Assembly (NCBI GenBank): GCA_963776195.1
Contig: CAVZMO010000016.1
Span: 1 to 64,000 of the forward strand
DNA from: CAVZMO01 sp963776195
GTDB taxonomy: Bacteria; Nitrospirota; Thermodesulfovibrionia; Thermodesulfovibrionales; SM23-35
Reading direction: 5' to 3'
DNA length: 64,000 nucleotides
The notes under the pieces were generated by a model that was given only the letters and a program-made list of their open reading frames with translations, did not search any database and had not been told where the DNA came from. This document shows positions 18,835 to 27,205 of the stretch, piece by piece (the first letter of the stretch is position 1; the number at the start of each line of letters is the position of its first letter). The translations under genes and the position numbers were made by a program.

Positions 18835-19263
18835 ATGACAGAGGGCGTAGAGAAACTTCTGGAACAAAGAAAGTCGTTATTCAAGGAGTTGGCGAAGGCA
18901 GGCAACTTCAGGCGCGGCACGATCTCAATAAACTACCGGAAATGCGGAAAGAAAAATTGTGTGTGCACAAAGAAAGGACACCCCGGTCATGGGCCACAAT
19001 TTCTCTGGAGTACGACGATCAAGGGTAAAAGCTATACCAAACAACTCAAGGTCGGCCCGGAACTGCAGAAATATATAGAGGAAAACGATAACTACCGAAC
19101 CTTTCAGCGTCTTTGTAATGAGATTATTACAGCAAGTGAAAAGCTGAGTGATCTTACTTCCTTACCGGAAGTTGGCGTTGGAGATGACACTGAACTGGAA
19201 GAAGTTAAAAAAAACTTACAAAGGCGCTTTGCGGGGAGATACAAAAAGAAGTGGACCGAATAG
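18835..19263 (+). CDS. ISKra4-associated accessory protein (DUF6788-like)
   Basis: 142-aa first gene of the element. A basic region with RRGTISINYRKCGKKNCVC and TKKGHPGHGPQFLWS (Cys pair C-x4-C) marks a small zinc-binding, probably DNA-binding domain. An acidic C-terminal helix follows. Such small proteins are found next to ISKra4-type transposases; their function is unproven. The start ATG at 18835 has GGAGGGGCGTT upstream. It overlaps the transposase gene by 13 bases, which suggests translational coupling. Confidence 0.75.
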   Translation: MTEGVEKLLEQRKSLFKELAKAGNFRRGTISINYRKCGKKNCVCTKKGHPGHGPQFLWSTTIKGKSYTKQLKVGPELQKYIEENDNYRTFQRLCNEIITASEKLSDLTSLPEVGVGDDTELEEVKKNLQRRFAGRYKKKWTE

Positions 19264-20549
19264 TCACAATGGTAGGGAAAGAGGGGCGAATCGATATGGA
19301 ATCCCTTGAGATGTGCATTCGCTCATCTATGCACAGCATTGGTGGACTTATGCTCGAAACTCTCCTCAATTCAGGCAACAGCGGTTATAAAGGCAAAAGC
19401 ATTCCGTGCGATAGTGGGCACACCTATGAGTTTTTGGAATATCGGGGGAAAAAAGTTATGACGGTATTGGGCAAAGTGGATGTAACCCGTGCTTATTATT
19501 ATGACCGTCGCTGTGGCAGCGGCATGTGTCCGAAAGACAAGGATCTGGATATAGAATGTACGTCCTTCAGTCCCGGAGTCAGAAGAATAATGGCCAGAGT
19601 CGGCACATATCGGGCCTTTAGTCTTGGACATGAGGATATAAAGGAAATGGCAGGCCTCGATATTACCGCCAAAGAAATAGAAAGAGCATGTAATAAGCTT
19701 GGCCATCAGGCAGAAGAGTTTTTTGACAGGCAGGCCTCAGCCGCAATGTCAGAGAAGATTATGCCGATAAAATCCGTTCCGAAGATGTACATTTGCATGG
19801 ATGGCACAGGGGTTCCGATGGTCAAGAAAGAGCTTGTTAACAGCAAGGGGAAAGCCGAAGATGGTCAGGCCAAGACCCGTGAGGTAAAATTGGGCTGTGT
19901 GTTCACCCAGACCGGACTTGATGAAAAGGGGCGTCCTGTCAGGGATGAAGGATCAACGAGTTATGTGGGGGCAATCAAGACATCAGAGGATTTTGGGAGA
20001 CGAATATATGCGGAAGCAAAACGGCGGGGAGTAGACAGGGCGAAAGAGGTTGCAGTATTAGGCGATGGGGCTTCATGGATATGGAATATTGCAGATGAGG
20101 CTTTCCCCGGCGCGGTTCAGATTATTGATCTTTACCATGCAAGGGAACATTACTGGAAAGCGGGGAGAGCTGTACTTGATCATGATAAAAAGAAACTGCA
20201 TAAATGGGCTGACAGACGGCGCAAAGAGCTGGATAATGGTCAAGTTGAGAAGGTTATCGAAGCAATTAAACAACTGTCGCCATCTTCAGAATGTTACAGG
20301 GAGATATCTGAAAAGACCGTCAATTATTTTGAGAAGAACAAAGAACGAATGAGATATAACGTCTTCAGGAGGAAGGGATTCTTTGTCGGCTCAGGTGTAT
20401 TAGAGGCTGGTTGCCGCTCGGTTATCGGTCAAAGACTAAAACAATCCGGTATGCACTGGTCTGTCGAGGGCGCCAATAATATTATTTCCCTACGATGTTG
20501 TTTCTTCAGCAATCGATGGGAGGATTTTTGGGAATACCGTGCGGCTTGA
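19251..20549 (+). CDS. ISKra4-family transposase
   Basis: 432-aa DDE-type transposase. Zinc-finger-like CPKDKDLDIEC follows an N-terminal helical region. Catalytic-core landmarks are MYICMDGTGVPMVKKE (first Asp), VAVLGDGASWIWN with IIDLYHAREHYWKAG (second Asp and conserved His), and RKGFFVGSGVLEAGCRSVIG with SGMHWS near the C-terminus (Glu). The frame is intact and the ends are clear, so the element may be mobile. Confidence 0.88.
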   Translation: MDRIVTMVGKEGRIDMESLEMCIRSSMHSIGGLMLETLLNSGNSGYKGKSIPCDSGHTYEFLEYRGKKVMTVLGKVDVTRAYYYDRRCGSGMCPKDKDLDIECTSFSPGVRRIMARVGTYRAFSLGHEDIKEMAGLDITAKEIERACNKLGHQAEEFFDRQASAAMSEKIMPIKSVPKMYICMDGTGVPMVKKELVNSKGKAEDGQAKTREVKLGCVFTQTGLDEKGRPVRDEGSTSYVGAIKTSEDFGRRIYAEAKRRGVDRAKEVAVLGDGASWIWNIADEAFPGAVQIIDLYHAREHYWKAGRAVLDHDKKKLHKWADRRRKELDNGQVEKVIEAIKQLSPSSECYREISEKTVNYFEKNKERMRYNVFRRKGFFVGSGVLEAGCRSVIGQRLKQSGMHWSVEGANNIISLRCCFFSNRWEDFWEYRAA

Positions 20550-20720
20550 ATTACTTACTCATAAATTTGTCGCGCACCCGGAAAAACACCACACCGCGTA
20601 TTGCAGTTGGAGCGTTGCTATCGACTGCTTTCTGTGCAGCAGAAATGAGTCGTAATGACTGGCCTGAATACCTATGAATATACAGAAAAATAATCTGTTT
20701 TGATGTAAAATTGTTTTCAG

Positions 20721-21305
20721 ATGAAAACATTTGAAGATGTTATTGATTTTCATGGTCATTCCTGTCCGGGTCTTGCCCTGGGATATAGAGTGGCCGTATT
20801 TGCATTGAAAGAGCTTGGCGAGAGGTCATCCGATGAAGAGCTTGTCGGGATTGTAGAAAATAATTCCTGTGCGGTCGATGCTGTCCAGGTGGTTACCGGG
20901 TGCACCTTCGGAAAGGGAAATCTTATTTTCAGAGATTTTGGAAAACAGGCGTATACGTTTATTAGAAGGCCTTCCGGTGAGGGAATCAGAATTTCCGTTG
21001 ACTGGAAATCTCCTGAAGAGACGGAAGAAGAAAGACTCATGTGGGACCGGTATAGCAAGGGTGACCATTCTGAAGAGGTTTTGAAAACGGTCCATAACAG
21101 AAGGGCGAAGAAGATTGAGCTGATTCTCTCTGCGCGTGGTGAAGAGCTTTTTAAGGTTGTGAAGGGAAAAATGGATCTCCCTGAGGAAGCGAAAATTTAT
21201 CCGAGCCTGAGGTGTGGCGCATGCGGGGAAAAGGTAATGGAGCCGAGGGCGAGGGTGAAAGATGGTAAAATTGTGTGTATCCCCTGTTTTGAGAGTGATG
21301 GTTAA
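20721..21305 (+). CDS. FmdE-family protein with C-terminal zinc ribbon
   Basis: 194-aa protein related to subunit E of formylmethanofuran dehydrogenase. The FmdE core starts FHGHSCPGLALGYRVAV, with a metal-binding His-x-His-x-x-Cys. It continues NNSCAVDAVQVVTGCTFGKGN, the conserved second Cys motif. Residues about 165-190 are a separate zinc ribbon (LRCGACGEKVMEPRAR, CIPCF). In bacteria such proteins often sit with molybdenum/tungsten enzymes; none is adjacent, so the partner is unknown. The ATG at 20721 lacks a strong ribosome-binding site. Confidence 0.88.
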   Translation: MKTFEDVIDFHGHSCPGLALGYRVAVFALKELGERSSDEELVGIVENNSCAVDAVQVVTGCTFGKGNLIFRDFGKQAYTFIRRPSGEGIRISVDWKSPEETEEERLMWDRYSKGDHSEEVLKTVHNRRAKKIELILSARGEELFKVVKGKMDLPEEAKIYPSLRCGACGEKVMEPRARVKDGKIVCIPCFESDG

Positions 21306-21368
21306 TAGGAAAGATGCAGATATTGTTTTCGCCCCTGCGAATCCGCGGGGCGGACAAGCTTTATTTTA

Positions 21369-21524
21369 GGGTAGCCGCAGGCTTCAGCCTGCGTGGAAAC
21401 CGTGGATATGCACAAAAAACCGTCATGGCATGATTATCGATATAGATGTTCTATTTGCTGCAAAATGAAGGATGTTTTAAGTGAAATTATTTAAATACAC
21501 GCAGGCTGAAGCCTGCGGCTACCC
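21369..21524. repeat. REP/BIME-like element bounded by perfect 27-bp inverted repeats
   Basis: Arms at 21369-21395 and 21498-21524 are exact reverse complements. Each arm contains its own palindrome GCAGGCTTCAGCCTGC. The 102-bp centre is AT-rich and noncoding. The layout (two palindromic units facing each other between genes) is that of a REP doublet or small MITE. Confidence 0.75.
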
Positions 21525-21562
21525 TCAATAATATCTGAAGAATCAGAAAAATTAAGACATAT

Positions 21563-22453
21563 ATGAGGACAAACATGGAAGACATAATCACGAAGGCGGA
21601 GATATTAATAGAGGCACTCCCTTATATCAGGAATTTTTTTGGTAAGACATTTGTCATAAAATATGGCGGTGCGGCGCAGGTAAAGGATGAGCTCAAGGAC
21701 TCTTTTGCCAAGGATATCGTTATGCTCAATTTTATCGGGATCAGGACGGCGATTGTTCACGGCGGCGGACCGAAGATTTCTGCGATGATGGAAAGGATGG
21801 GAAAGAAACCCAAATTTGTGCAGGGGCAGCGGGTTACCGACAAAGAGACGATGGATATTGTGGAGATGGTGCTCGGCGGTCTTGTCAATAAAGAGATTGT
21901 TTCTTTAATAAACAGTCATGGCGGAAAGGCGGTCGGTCTGAGTGGAAAAGACGGCGAACTTATCAAAGCGAAAAAGAAATTGATCAAGAAGACCGCAGAA
22001 ACAGGCGCGGACGAAATAATCGATATCGGCCTCGTCGGCGAGGTCACCAATATCGATCCCCATATCATAGTCAGCCTGGAAAGGGAAGGTTTCATCCCGG
22101 TAATTTCACCTGTCGGGGTCGGACCGAATGGTGAGACCTTGAATATTAACGCCGATTATGTAGCTTCATCGATCGCGTCAGCTATTCAGGCAGAAAAGCT
22201 GATACTCCTGACCGACGTGCCGGGTATCATCGGCAGGAATGATAAGATCATCTCAACGCTGAGGAAACAACAGATAAAGAAGCTGATTAATAATGGAACG
22301 ATAACAGGGGGAATGCTTCCGAAGGTCCAGTCGTGTGTTAAGGCCATAGAGGGCGGGGTCTCTAAAACACACATCATAGATGGGAGGGTCCCTCATTGTC
22401 TACTCCTTGAGATCTTCACAAAAGAGGGAATTGGTACGGAGATACAGGCATAA
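21563..22453 (+). CDS. argB: Acetylglutamate kinase
   Basis: 296-aa amino-acid kinase that phosphorylates N-acetyl-L-glutamate, the second step of arginine synthesis. Signatures: FVIKYGGAAQ (phosphate loop, Lys), IVHGGGPKISAMMERMG, LVNKEIVSLINSHGGKAVGLSGKDG, LNINADYVASSIASA, LLTDVPGI and GGMLPKVQSCVKAIEGGV. The length is normal for an arginine-inhibited type. An alternative ATG lies four codons in. Other arg genes are not in the window. Its 3' end overlaps the transglycosylase gene by 23 bases. Confidence 0.97.
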   Translation: MRTNMEDIITKAEILIEALPYIRNFFGKTFVIKYGGAAQVKDELKDSFAKDIVMLNFIGIRTAIVHGGGPKISAMMERMGKKPKFVQGQRVTDKETMDIVEMVLGGLVNKEIVSLINSHGGKAVGLSGKDGELIKAKKKLIKKTAETGADEIIDIGLVGEVTNIDPHIIVSLEREGFIPVISPVGVGPNGETLNINADYVASSIASAIQAEKLILLTDVPGIIGRNDKIISTLRKQQIKKLINNGTITGGMLPKVQSCVKAIEGGVSKTHIIDGRVPHCLLLEIFTKEGIGTEIQA

Positions 22454-23261
22454 AGGGCTCTTCATTTTTTCTCTTGTCATATTGAGCGGGTTTGCGCTCT
22501 ATTTATTATTCGTGCCTGATGTTTCGAGATTAAAAAAAGAAAATCCCAAAAAGACCTCTTTTATGGAATACCGTGAAAAAGAGTGGGAACGTGAGGGGAA
22601 GAAATATAAGCTTCAGAAGAGATGGGTCCCTTTGTCCCGGATATCCCGCTATCTTATAAAAGCAGTTTTGATTGCGGAAGATGACAAATTCTGGAGCCAC
22701 GAGGGCTTTGACTATGAGGCTATGCAGAAGGCCCTCGAAAAGGACATAAAGGCAAAGAAGTTCAAGTTAGGCGGCAGCACTATCAGTCAGCAGCTCGCAA
22801 AAAACCTCTATCTCTCTCCGGTGAAGAACCCTTGCAGAAAGATCAGAGAAGCAATCATCACCTGGAGAATGGAGAGGATACTGACCAAAAAGAGAATTCT
22901 CGAACTTTATCTCAATGTCATTGAATGGGGAGAGGCGGGCATATTCGGTATCGAAGCCGCTTCGAGACATTATTATGGGAAACCGGCGTCGGCACTCAGT
23001 CCCGAAGAGGCAGCGAGACTCGCATCAGTTCTGCCAAACCCGAGGAAATACAACCCGCTCGGTGAGAGCAGATATGTTGTTCATAGGGCCAACCTTATTT
23101 ACAGTATTATGGTCCGGCGCGGAATTGTTGTCCCTGAATACGAAGAAGTTATCGACGAAAAAAACAAACCTGCAGAACCCGAAAAAGGACCTGAAATAGA
23201 GCGGCTTAAAGAATCACCGATAGAGACGCCGCTCGACTCACAGATACCGCAAAACCGATAA
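22431..23261 (+). CDS. mtgA: Monofunctional peptidoglycan transglycosylase
   Basis: 276-aa membrane-anchored glycosyltransferase family 51 enzyme that polymerises lipid II into glycan strands in the periplasm. One N-terminal membrane helix (GLFIFSLVILSGFALYLLF) precedes the GT51 core. AEDDKFWSHEGFDYEA holds the catalytic Glu, GGSTISQQLAKNLYLSP is motif 2, and KKRILELYLNVIEWGEAGIFG holds the second Glu. RHYYGKPASALSPEEAA follows. The C-terminal 40 residues are Glu/Pro-rich. A TTG at 22431 after GAGGGAA, inside the argB 3' end, is the most likely start; an upstream ATG at 22380 would overlap argB further. Confidence 0.9.
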   Translation: MVRRYRHKGLFIFSLVILSGFALYLLFVPDVSRLKKENPKKTSFMEYREKEWEREGKKYKLQKRWVPLSRISRYLIKAVLIAEDDKFWSHEGFDYEAMQKALEKDIKAKKFKLGGSTISQQLAKNLYLSPVKNPCRKIREAIITWRMERILTKKRILELYLNVIEWGEAGIFGIEAASRHYYGKPASALSPEEAARLASVLPNPRKYNPLGESRYVVHRANLIYSIMVRRGIVVPEYEEVIDEKNKPAEPEKGPEIERLKESPIETPLDSQIPQNR

Positions 23262-23503
23262 TTATTTTCATGAACGAGAAAAGATTTCAGCCGCCCGCCT
23301 TCCGGACGATTTCTGCGCCTATTCCTACAAACCCTACCAGTCATTCCTCCCACCTTTTCCAGAACAAACCTGCCATACTATGTGTGGTCGTATGTAACTC
23401 TTTCAAACAGCAGTATGAAGAGCAAACTCCTTCCTGAAAGTCACGCCTATGATATACTGAACGAAAGTGAAGGTTATAACCGATAATCAATAGGAGTATT
23501 CCC

Positions 23504-24964
23504 GTGTATGCGCTCCTGCTAATTGATTTCCAAAAAGACTTCTTCGCTGCGGACGGGCGGATGTCGCTCGGTCCTGAGCAAGCAGAACATCTTATCGTGG
23601 TTGCCAATAGGCTGATTAATCTTTTTCACAATAATGGAAGCGTAGTCATATTTATTGGGAGCGAGTTCAAGAGAACCGACTTTGTTGGAAATCTCTTCAG
23701 AAGGTTTTCTGCCCTCAAGGGCAGTGACGGCGCACACCTTGACCCACGAATCAATAGCAAAGGTTACCCGTATTTCCCAAAGTCAAAATCGGATGCATTT
23801 TCTAACCCCGATTTGGATACCTATTTGAAAAAGCATAGAGTGAGTACGATATATGTGTGCGGAGTATATTCGGAAGGCTGTATCAGGGCAACGGCTGTTG
23901 GTGCAATGAAGAAAGGGTATCAAGTCTCTCTGGTAGTCGATGCTGTTTTATCCAACAGGAGATTTAAACATAATTGGGCGTTGTCGTATTTGAGCAAGCG
24001 CGGTGTAATCTTGGTGAGTAGTGAACATCTACTGAGATACAATTTTCGCCTTTGTTTCCAGTTGCCTGAAGATACATCGTTTAGCGACGATAAAGACTCG
24101 GTAGAGTTTCTAACTTCAGGCGGCGAGCCGATGTGGTTAATGGCAATGGATAAAGACGGGAAACTCAGTTCGAGTCACCGTTTTGTCCTTGGTGGCGGTC
24201 CATACGATTCAGTTGAAGAAACGGAAATGGCTGGACAGGCGGCCCACACTGCACTGTTATATTATGCAGCAACAAATCGTGTCGGCATTGACTTCGGTAA
24301 ATACGAACCAGCGAGCAGCTTATCAAAAGCTGGGAAAGACATGTTTTCCGCGCAACTTGGTACCCCTGTCCTAAATGACCGTCTTGGGCTTACCGTATAC
24401 GAGGCGGAGCCAGCTCCTCGGTTTATCCGACTTCATGCAGATGTTAGCGTTGGGAAATCAACACCAGCCTTTGTCGAGGTACTAAAGAATGCTTATCGGC
24501 GATACACGCTGGCTTCATCACGTGCCGAAATAGCATTTGAGCTGTTCACAATCAGCTATTTCGAACGCACGCCTAGCGCTCGTTTTTTGTCATTATACAT
24601 GAGCCTTGAGGCGCTATTTGAACCGTCCTCAAGGTCAGCTGAGGCTCAAGACCACGTTAGCGTATTGATTGAAAGTACAAAAACTGCGGAAATTTCAGAA
24701 GAAGATAAAAAATCATTGCTTAGCGCATTAGAGTGGTTGAAGAAAGAATCCATTGCTCAAACAGGTAAAAAAGTGGCTGACAATCTCTTGCCTGGCAACC
24801 AATATGACTCACTTCCGCCAGCGAACTTTTTCGCAAAAATTTACCGCATGCGTAACGACTTAGTGCACCGAGGCATAGCAGATCGAAATGAGTTATCTCG
24901 TATAATGATCGAACTGGAAAGGTTTGCCGGTGATATACTTCGGCGTCAGTTCAACGAGACCTAA
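23504..24964 (+). CDS. Isochorismatase-like hydrolase fused to a HEPN-type C-terminal domain
   Basis: 486-aa two-part protein. Residues 1-190 are an isochorismatase/nicotinamidase-type cysteine hydrolase. The catalytic triad is visible: Asp8 in LLIDFQKDFF, Lys93 in FPKSKSDAF, and Cys126 in VCGVYSEGCIRATAVGA. Residues about 200-340 are unrecognised. Residues about 350-480 are helical, with SARFLSLYMSLEALFEPSSR and IYRMRNDLVHRG. The R-x4-H (Arg450-His455) matches the HEPN ribonuclease motif, best like the Apea-like HEPN group. The ATG/GTG start follows AATAGGAGTATTCCC. It stands alone, with a promoter-like repeat 20-55 bases upstream. I know no family with this pairing. Confidence 0.8.
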   Translation: MYALLLIDFQKDFFAADGRMSLGPEQAEHLIVVANRLINLFHNNGSVVIFIGSEFKRTDFVGNLFRRFSALKGSDGAHLDPRINSKGYPYFPKSKSDAFSNPDLDTYLKKHRVSTIYVCGVYSEGCIRATAVGAMKKGYQVSLVVDAVLSNRRFKHNWALSYLSKRGVILVSSEHLLRYNFRLCFQLPEDTSFSDDKDSVEFLTSGGEPMWLMAMDKDGKLSSSHRFVLGGGPYDSVEETEMAGQAAHTALLYYAATNRVGIDFGKYEPASSLSKAGKDMFSAQLGTPVLNDRLGLTVYEAEPAPRFIRLHADVSVGKSTPAFVEVLKNAYRRYTLASSRAEIAFELFTISYFERTPSARFLSLYMSLEALFEPSSRSAEAQDHVSVLIESTKTAEISEEDKKSLLSALEWLKKESIAQTGKKVADNLLPGNQYDSLPPANFFAKIYRMRNDLVHRGIADRNELSRIMIELERFAGDILRRQFNET

Positions 24965-25252
24965 CAATCGGTGGAGCGGAGAAAGCCTGCTCACCCGCGC
25001 GATAACTTCCTGTTACAAACGCCCCGTAAGGTCCCTGTCGAGGGCAAGCGTTCACATAGTACTGTGCATTTCAAAAATTTCCATACTATGTTGATTACTG
25101 CTTGAAAGTCACTTCTTTTAAGCCTTGATAAAGATGCGAAGCGCCTCCTATTCGGTAGTTATCGGTAGTTGAAATACTTGAGAATTACATAAGAAAGTTT
25201 TCGAAGAAAACATTAGCCACTTCTACGGATGTACTGTCATGCTTGAATTACT

Positions 25253-25282
25253 TTGACTAACTGCTTAAAGAAATGATATTAT
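25253..25282 (+). promoter_or_regulatory. Probable sigma-70-type promoter of the cold-shock gene
   Basis: TTGACT (25253-25258), an 18-base spacer and TATTAT (25277-25282). It would give a leader of about 110 bases before the csp start, a typical length for cold-shock mRNAs. Confidence 0.55.
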
Positions 25283-25319
25283 ACTAATAGGATTTTAGAG
25301 GTTTTTGCGTTCACAGAAG

Positions 25320-25352
25320 GCCACAAAGACTTTTAGCTTTGCGGCTTTTTTT
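25320..25352 (+). terminator. Terminator-like hairpin inside the csp leader
   Basis: GCCACAAAG pairs with CTTTGCGGC (one mismatch), followed by seven T. It lies between the promoter and the csp ribosome-binding site. It could end a short leader RNA or act as an attenuator. Confidence 0.55.
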
Positions 25353-25398
25353 ATTGAGTTCTTCTGAGATTTAATTTAGAGATAAGGAGGTTAAGAAC

Positions 25399-25599
25399 AT
25401 GGCACAAGGAACTGTAAAATGGTTTAATGACAGCAAAGGTTTCGGCTTTATTGCAAATGAAGACGGAAGTGAAGCATTTGTACACCATACGTCCATCCAG
25501 GGCAGTGGTTTTAAAAGCCTTGCCGAAGGTGACAACGTCAGCTTTGATACTGAACAAGGCCCGAAAGGTCCCAAAGCGATCAATGTAGTCAAAGTATAA
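25399..25599 (+). CDS. csp: Cold-shock protein (CspA family)
   Basis: 66-aa single-domain RNA/DNA chaperone. RNP1 is KGFGFIA and RNP2 is EAFVHHTSI, with the usual MAQGTVKWFND start. Length is standard for the family. Ribosome-binding site AAGGAGGTTAAGAAC. The structured leader upstream suggests post-transcriptional control. A strong terminator follows at 25610. Confidence 0.97.
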   Translation: MAQGTVKWFNDSKGFGFIANEDGSEAFVHHTSIQGSGFKSLAEGDNVSFDTEQGPKGPKAINVVKV

Positions 25600-25609
25600 T
25601 TACTTGATT

Positions 25610-25644
25610 GGTTAAGACTCCCTCTGCTTGAGGGAGCCTTAACC
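25610..25644 (+). terminator. Rho-independent terminator after csp
   Basis: GGTTAAGACTCCCTC pairs with GAGGGAGCCTTAACC (one mismatch) around a TGCTT loop. The T-tract is short (CTTTG), so some readthrough into 25666 is possible. Confidence 0.8.
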
Positions 25645-25665
25645 TTTGAGAGGAATGAGAGGAAC

Positions 25666-26034
25666 ATGAATAACAATAAGTATGCAGCAATGGTGGAGAA
25701 GAAGCAGGAGATGATACAGCGGAGACATGAAGCAGGCTCTGTAGCGACAAACTTCCCTGAGGTTGCAACCATCGGCATGAATATGACATATAACCAGAGC
25801 GGGTCAAAATCGATACTCCGGACCTTTAATTTCGCTCCTAACAGCGATGCTTTCTTTGCAGTTAACTGCTTAAGAAAAGACTGTGTTGATGGTGGGTTTG
25901 ATCTGACCCAGGTTATAACCGCGATGATCAGAAACCGGAGAGTAGAGGGAAAAGGATCACTCAGCTGCACAGGCACAGATTCCTCCACCGGCCACTCGGG
26001 TATTGTTTATGAAGTTGCCATACAATACACGTAA
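25666..26034 (+). CDS. Hypothetical conserved-looking protein downstream of csp
   Basis: 122 aa, no signal peptide. The N-terminal helix is basic (KYAAMVEKKQEMIQRRHEAG), followed by a mixed region with two Cys (NCLRKDC). The C-terminus is Gly/Ser-rich (SLSCTGTDSSTGHSG) and ends in strands (VYEVAIQY). I do not recognise it. Its place 66 bases after csp, with its own ribosome-binding site (GAGAGGAAC), suggests a shared response. Confidence 0.65.
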   Translation: MNNNKYAAMVEKKQEMIQRRHEAGSVATNFPEVATIGMNMTYNQSGSKSILRTFNFAPNSDAFFAVNCLRKDCVDGGFDLTQVITAMIRNRRVEGKGSLSCTGTDSSTGHSGIVYEVAIQYT

Positions 26035-26212
26035 ATGGCTGTCCTTAAATCTTACGATCGTCTTCATTAAAAAAGAAAAAAGCATCATCGACTAAGAAAA
26101 AGGTAAAAGAAACTTAAACAGAGCTAGGACTGCTGACTAACCTGTTTTCATTGTATGATTTTAGGGTTCATATCTCTGTGCCGTATCAAGTTAAAGAAAT
26201 GAGGAGGTTAAT

Positions 26213-26572
26213 ATGGTTGAAGTCTCGGGGAAAAGTGAGTTACTGAGAATAGAAGATTTTATTGCCTTGGCAAAGGAAGGGAAAGATGTAAACGTAACAA
26301 TTGATTTGCGGCAAGAGTTCATCTCGCAGAAGATGCACCCTGGTGATACAGAGGAGTTGAAGGGCGCGATAGATATATACCTTCTTTTCGGAGATTATAC
26401 TTTCAAGATCGGCGACTGGGAAAAAAGGGTTTCAAAAGTCTATATGTATGGCTCCACAGGGGAATCTCTCAATGATACCAGGATAAAAAAGAGTATCGCT
26501 AATGAACGCCTAAGACTGGACTACCAGAGGCTGAAAGACGTTAATATTCATTTTGAGGAAAAGTATTTCTAA
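26213..26572 (+). CDS. Hypothetical cytosolic protein
   Basis: 119 aa; no membrane segments or known motif. The strand-rich centre (AIDIYLLFGDYTFKIGDWEK) and charged helical C-terminus suggest a compact fold. The ribosome-binding site GAGGAGGTTAAT sets the ATG at 26213. It is followed after 73 bases by the GYD gene, possibly as one transcript. Confidence 0.65.
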   Translation: MVEVSGKSELLRIEDFIALAKEGKDVNVTIDLRQEFISQKMHPGDTEELKGAIDIYLLFGDYTFKIGDWEKRVSKVYMYGSTGESLNDTRIKKSIANERLRLDYQRLKDVNIHFEEKYF

Positions 26573-26645
26573 AGTTTCATATATTGCATAAGTCGTGAAG
26601 GTTAAAGGGAAATAAATAGTCTTTAAAGAAAGGAAGGTTAAGAAA

Positions 26646-26930
26646 ATGGCATATTACATAATTCTCAGCAAGTTAACAGATGAAGGGAGGAAGACCCTCA
26701 AACAGAAGCCTTCGAGAATATTTGAGGTTGACAAAGAATTGGAGGCTATGGGGGTAAAAGTCAAAGAGCAGTTTGGTGTATTAGGTCCTTATGATTTTGT
26801 GACTATTGTTGAGGCGCCAGATAATCTGACTATTATGAAGGCATCTACAGAGATCGGATCGAGAGGTTCTGTACAAATCCTTACACTACCTGCAATTCCA
26901 ATAGAGGAACTTGTCAAGAAATTGAAATAA
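26646..26930 (+). CDS. GYD-domain protein
   Basis: 94-aa dimeric ferredoxin-like protein of the GYD family, unknown function. AYYIILSKLTDEGRKTLKQ forms the first strand and helix. GVKVKEQFGVLGPYDFVTIVE contains GPYD, the equivalent of the GxYD signature, and EIGSRGSVQILTLPA closes the fold. Full length. Ribosome-binding site AGGAAGGTTAAGAAA. Confidence 0.88.
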   Translation: MAYYIILSKLTDEGRKTLKQKPSRIFEVDKELEAMGVKVKEQFGVLGPYDFVTIVEAPDNLTIMKASTEIGSRGSVQILTLPAIPIEELVKKLK

Positions 26931-27028
26931 AATTATCTCATAAATTTGTATAGAGAAGTTAAAACATCTTGCACCTTTTATCGCATATTTTAGCCAATCT
27001 ACAATATTTATCAATAATCAATATTGAA

Positions 27029-27139
27029 CATTTAGAGGTGGAGTTCGTATCCCATTTCGACATTAAACGCTGCGAACTTCACACGTCATTCCGCAACCGG
27101 CGCAGCGGAATGACGCTTATTCGAAATCCGCTCTAAATG
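27029..27139. repeat. Possible MITE-like inverted repeat
   Basis: Outer arms CATTTAGAGGTGGAGTTCG and the complement of CGAAATCCGCTCTAAATG match at about 16 of 19 positions with one gap. The centre holds a perfect 11-bp hairpin CGTCATTCCGC/GCGGAATGACG (27084-27115). Noncoding, about 111 bp. Confidence 0.45.
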
Positions 27140-27205
27140 AAAATCATCCAGAGTGCATCTTTGATGAAGGATTCGCTAAAATTTTGGAATCCCCGAAAAT
27201 GTTTG

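Larger units (their letters stand above)
18743..20579 (+). mobile_element. Complete ISKra4-type insertion sequence with 9-bp target duplication
   Basis: Two overlapping genes lie between roughly 20-bp imperfect terminal repeats: GGGTCTGCGTCAAAAATGTG at the left, and a right end whose complement is GGGTGCGCGACAAATTTATG. The element is flanked by exact copies of GGAAAAACA at 18734-18742 and 20580-20588, a 9-bp target duplication. Length 1837 bp. Removing it restores a 54-codon frame that starts at 18643 (MFLEIINTTEETITI), so it may have interrupted a small gene. Confidence 0.88.

Noticed and set aside
21369..21524. Inverted repeat read as a CRISPR or terminator
   Set aside because: Only two inverted, not direct, repeats; no spacer array and no T-tract. 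REP/MITE-like is better.
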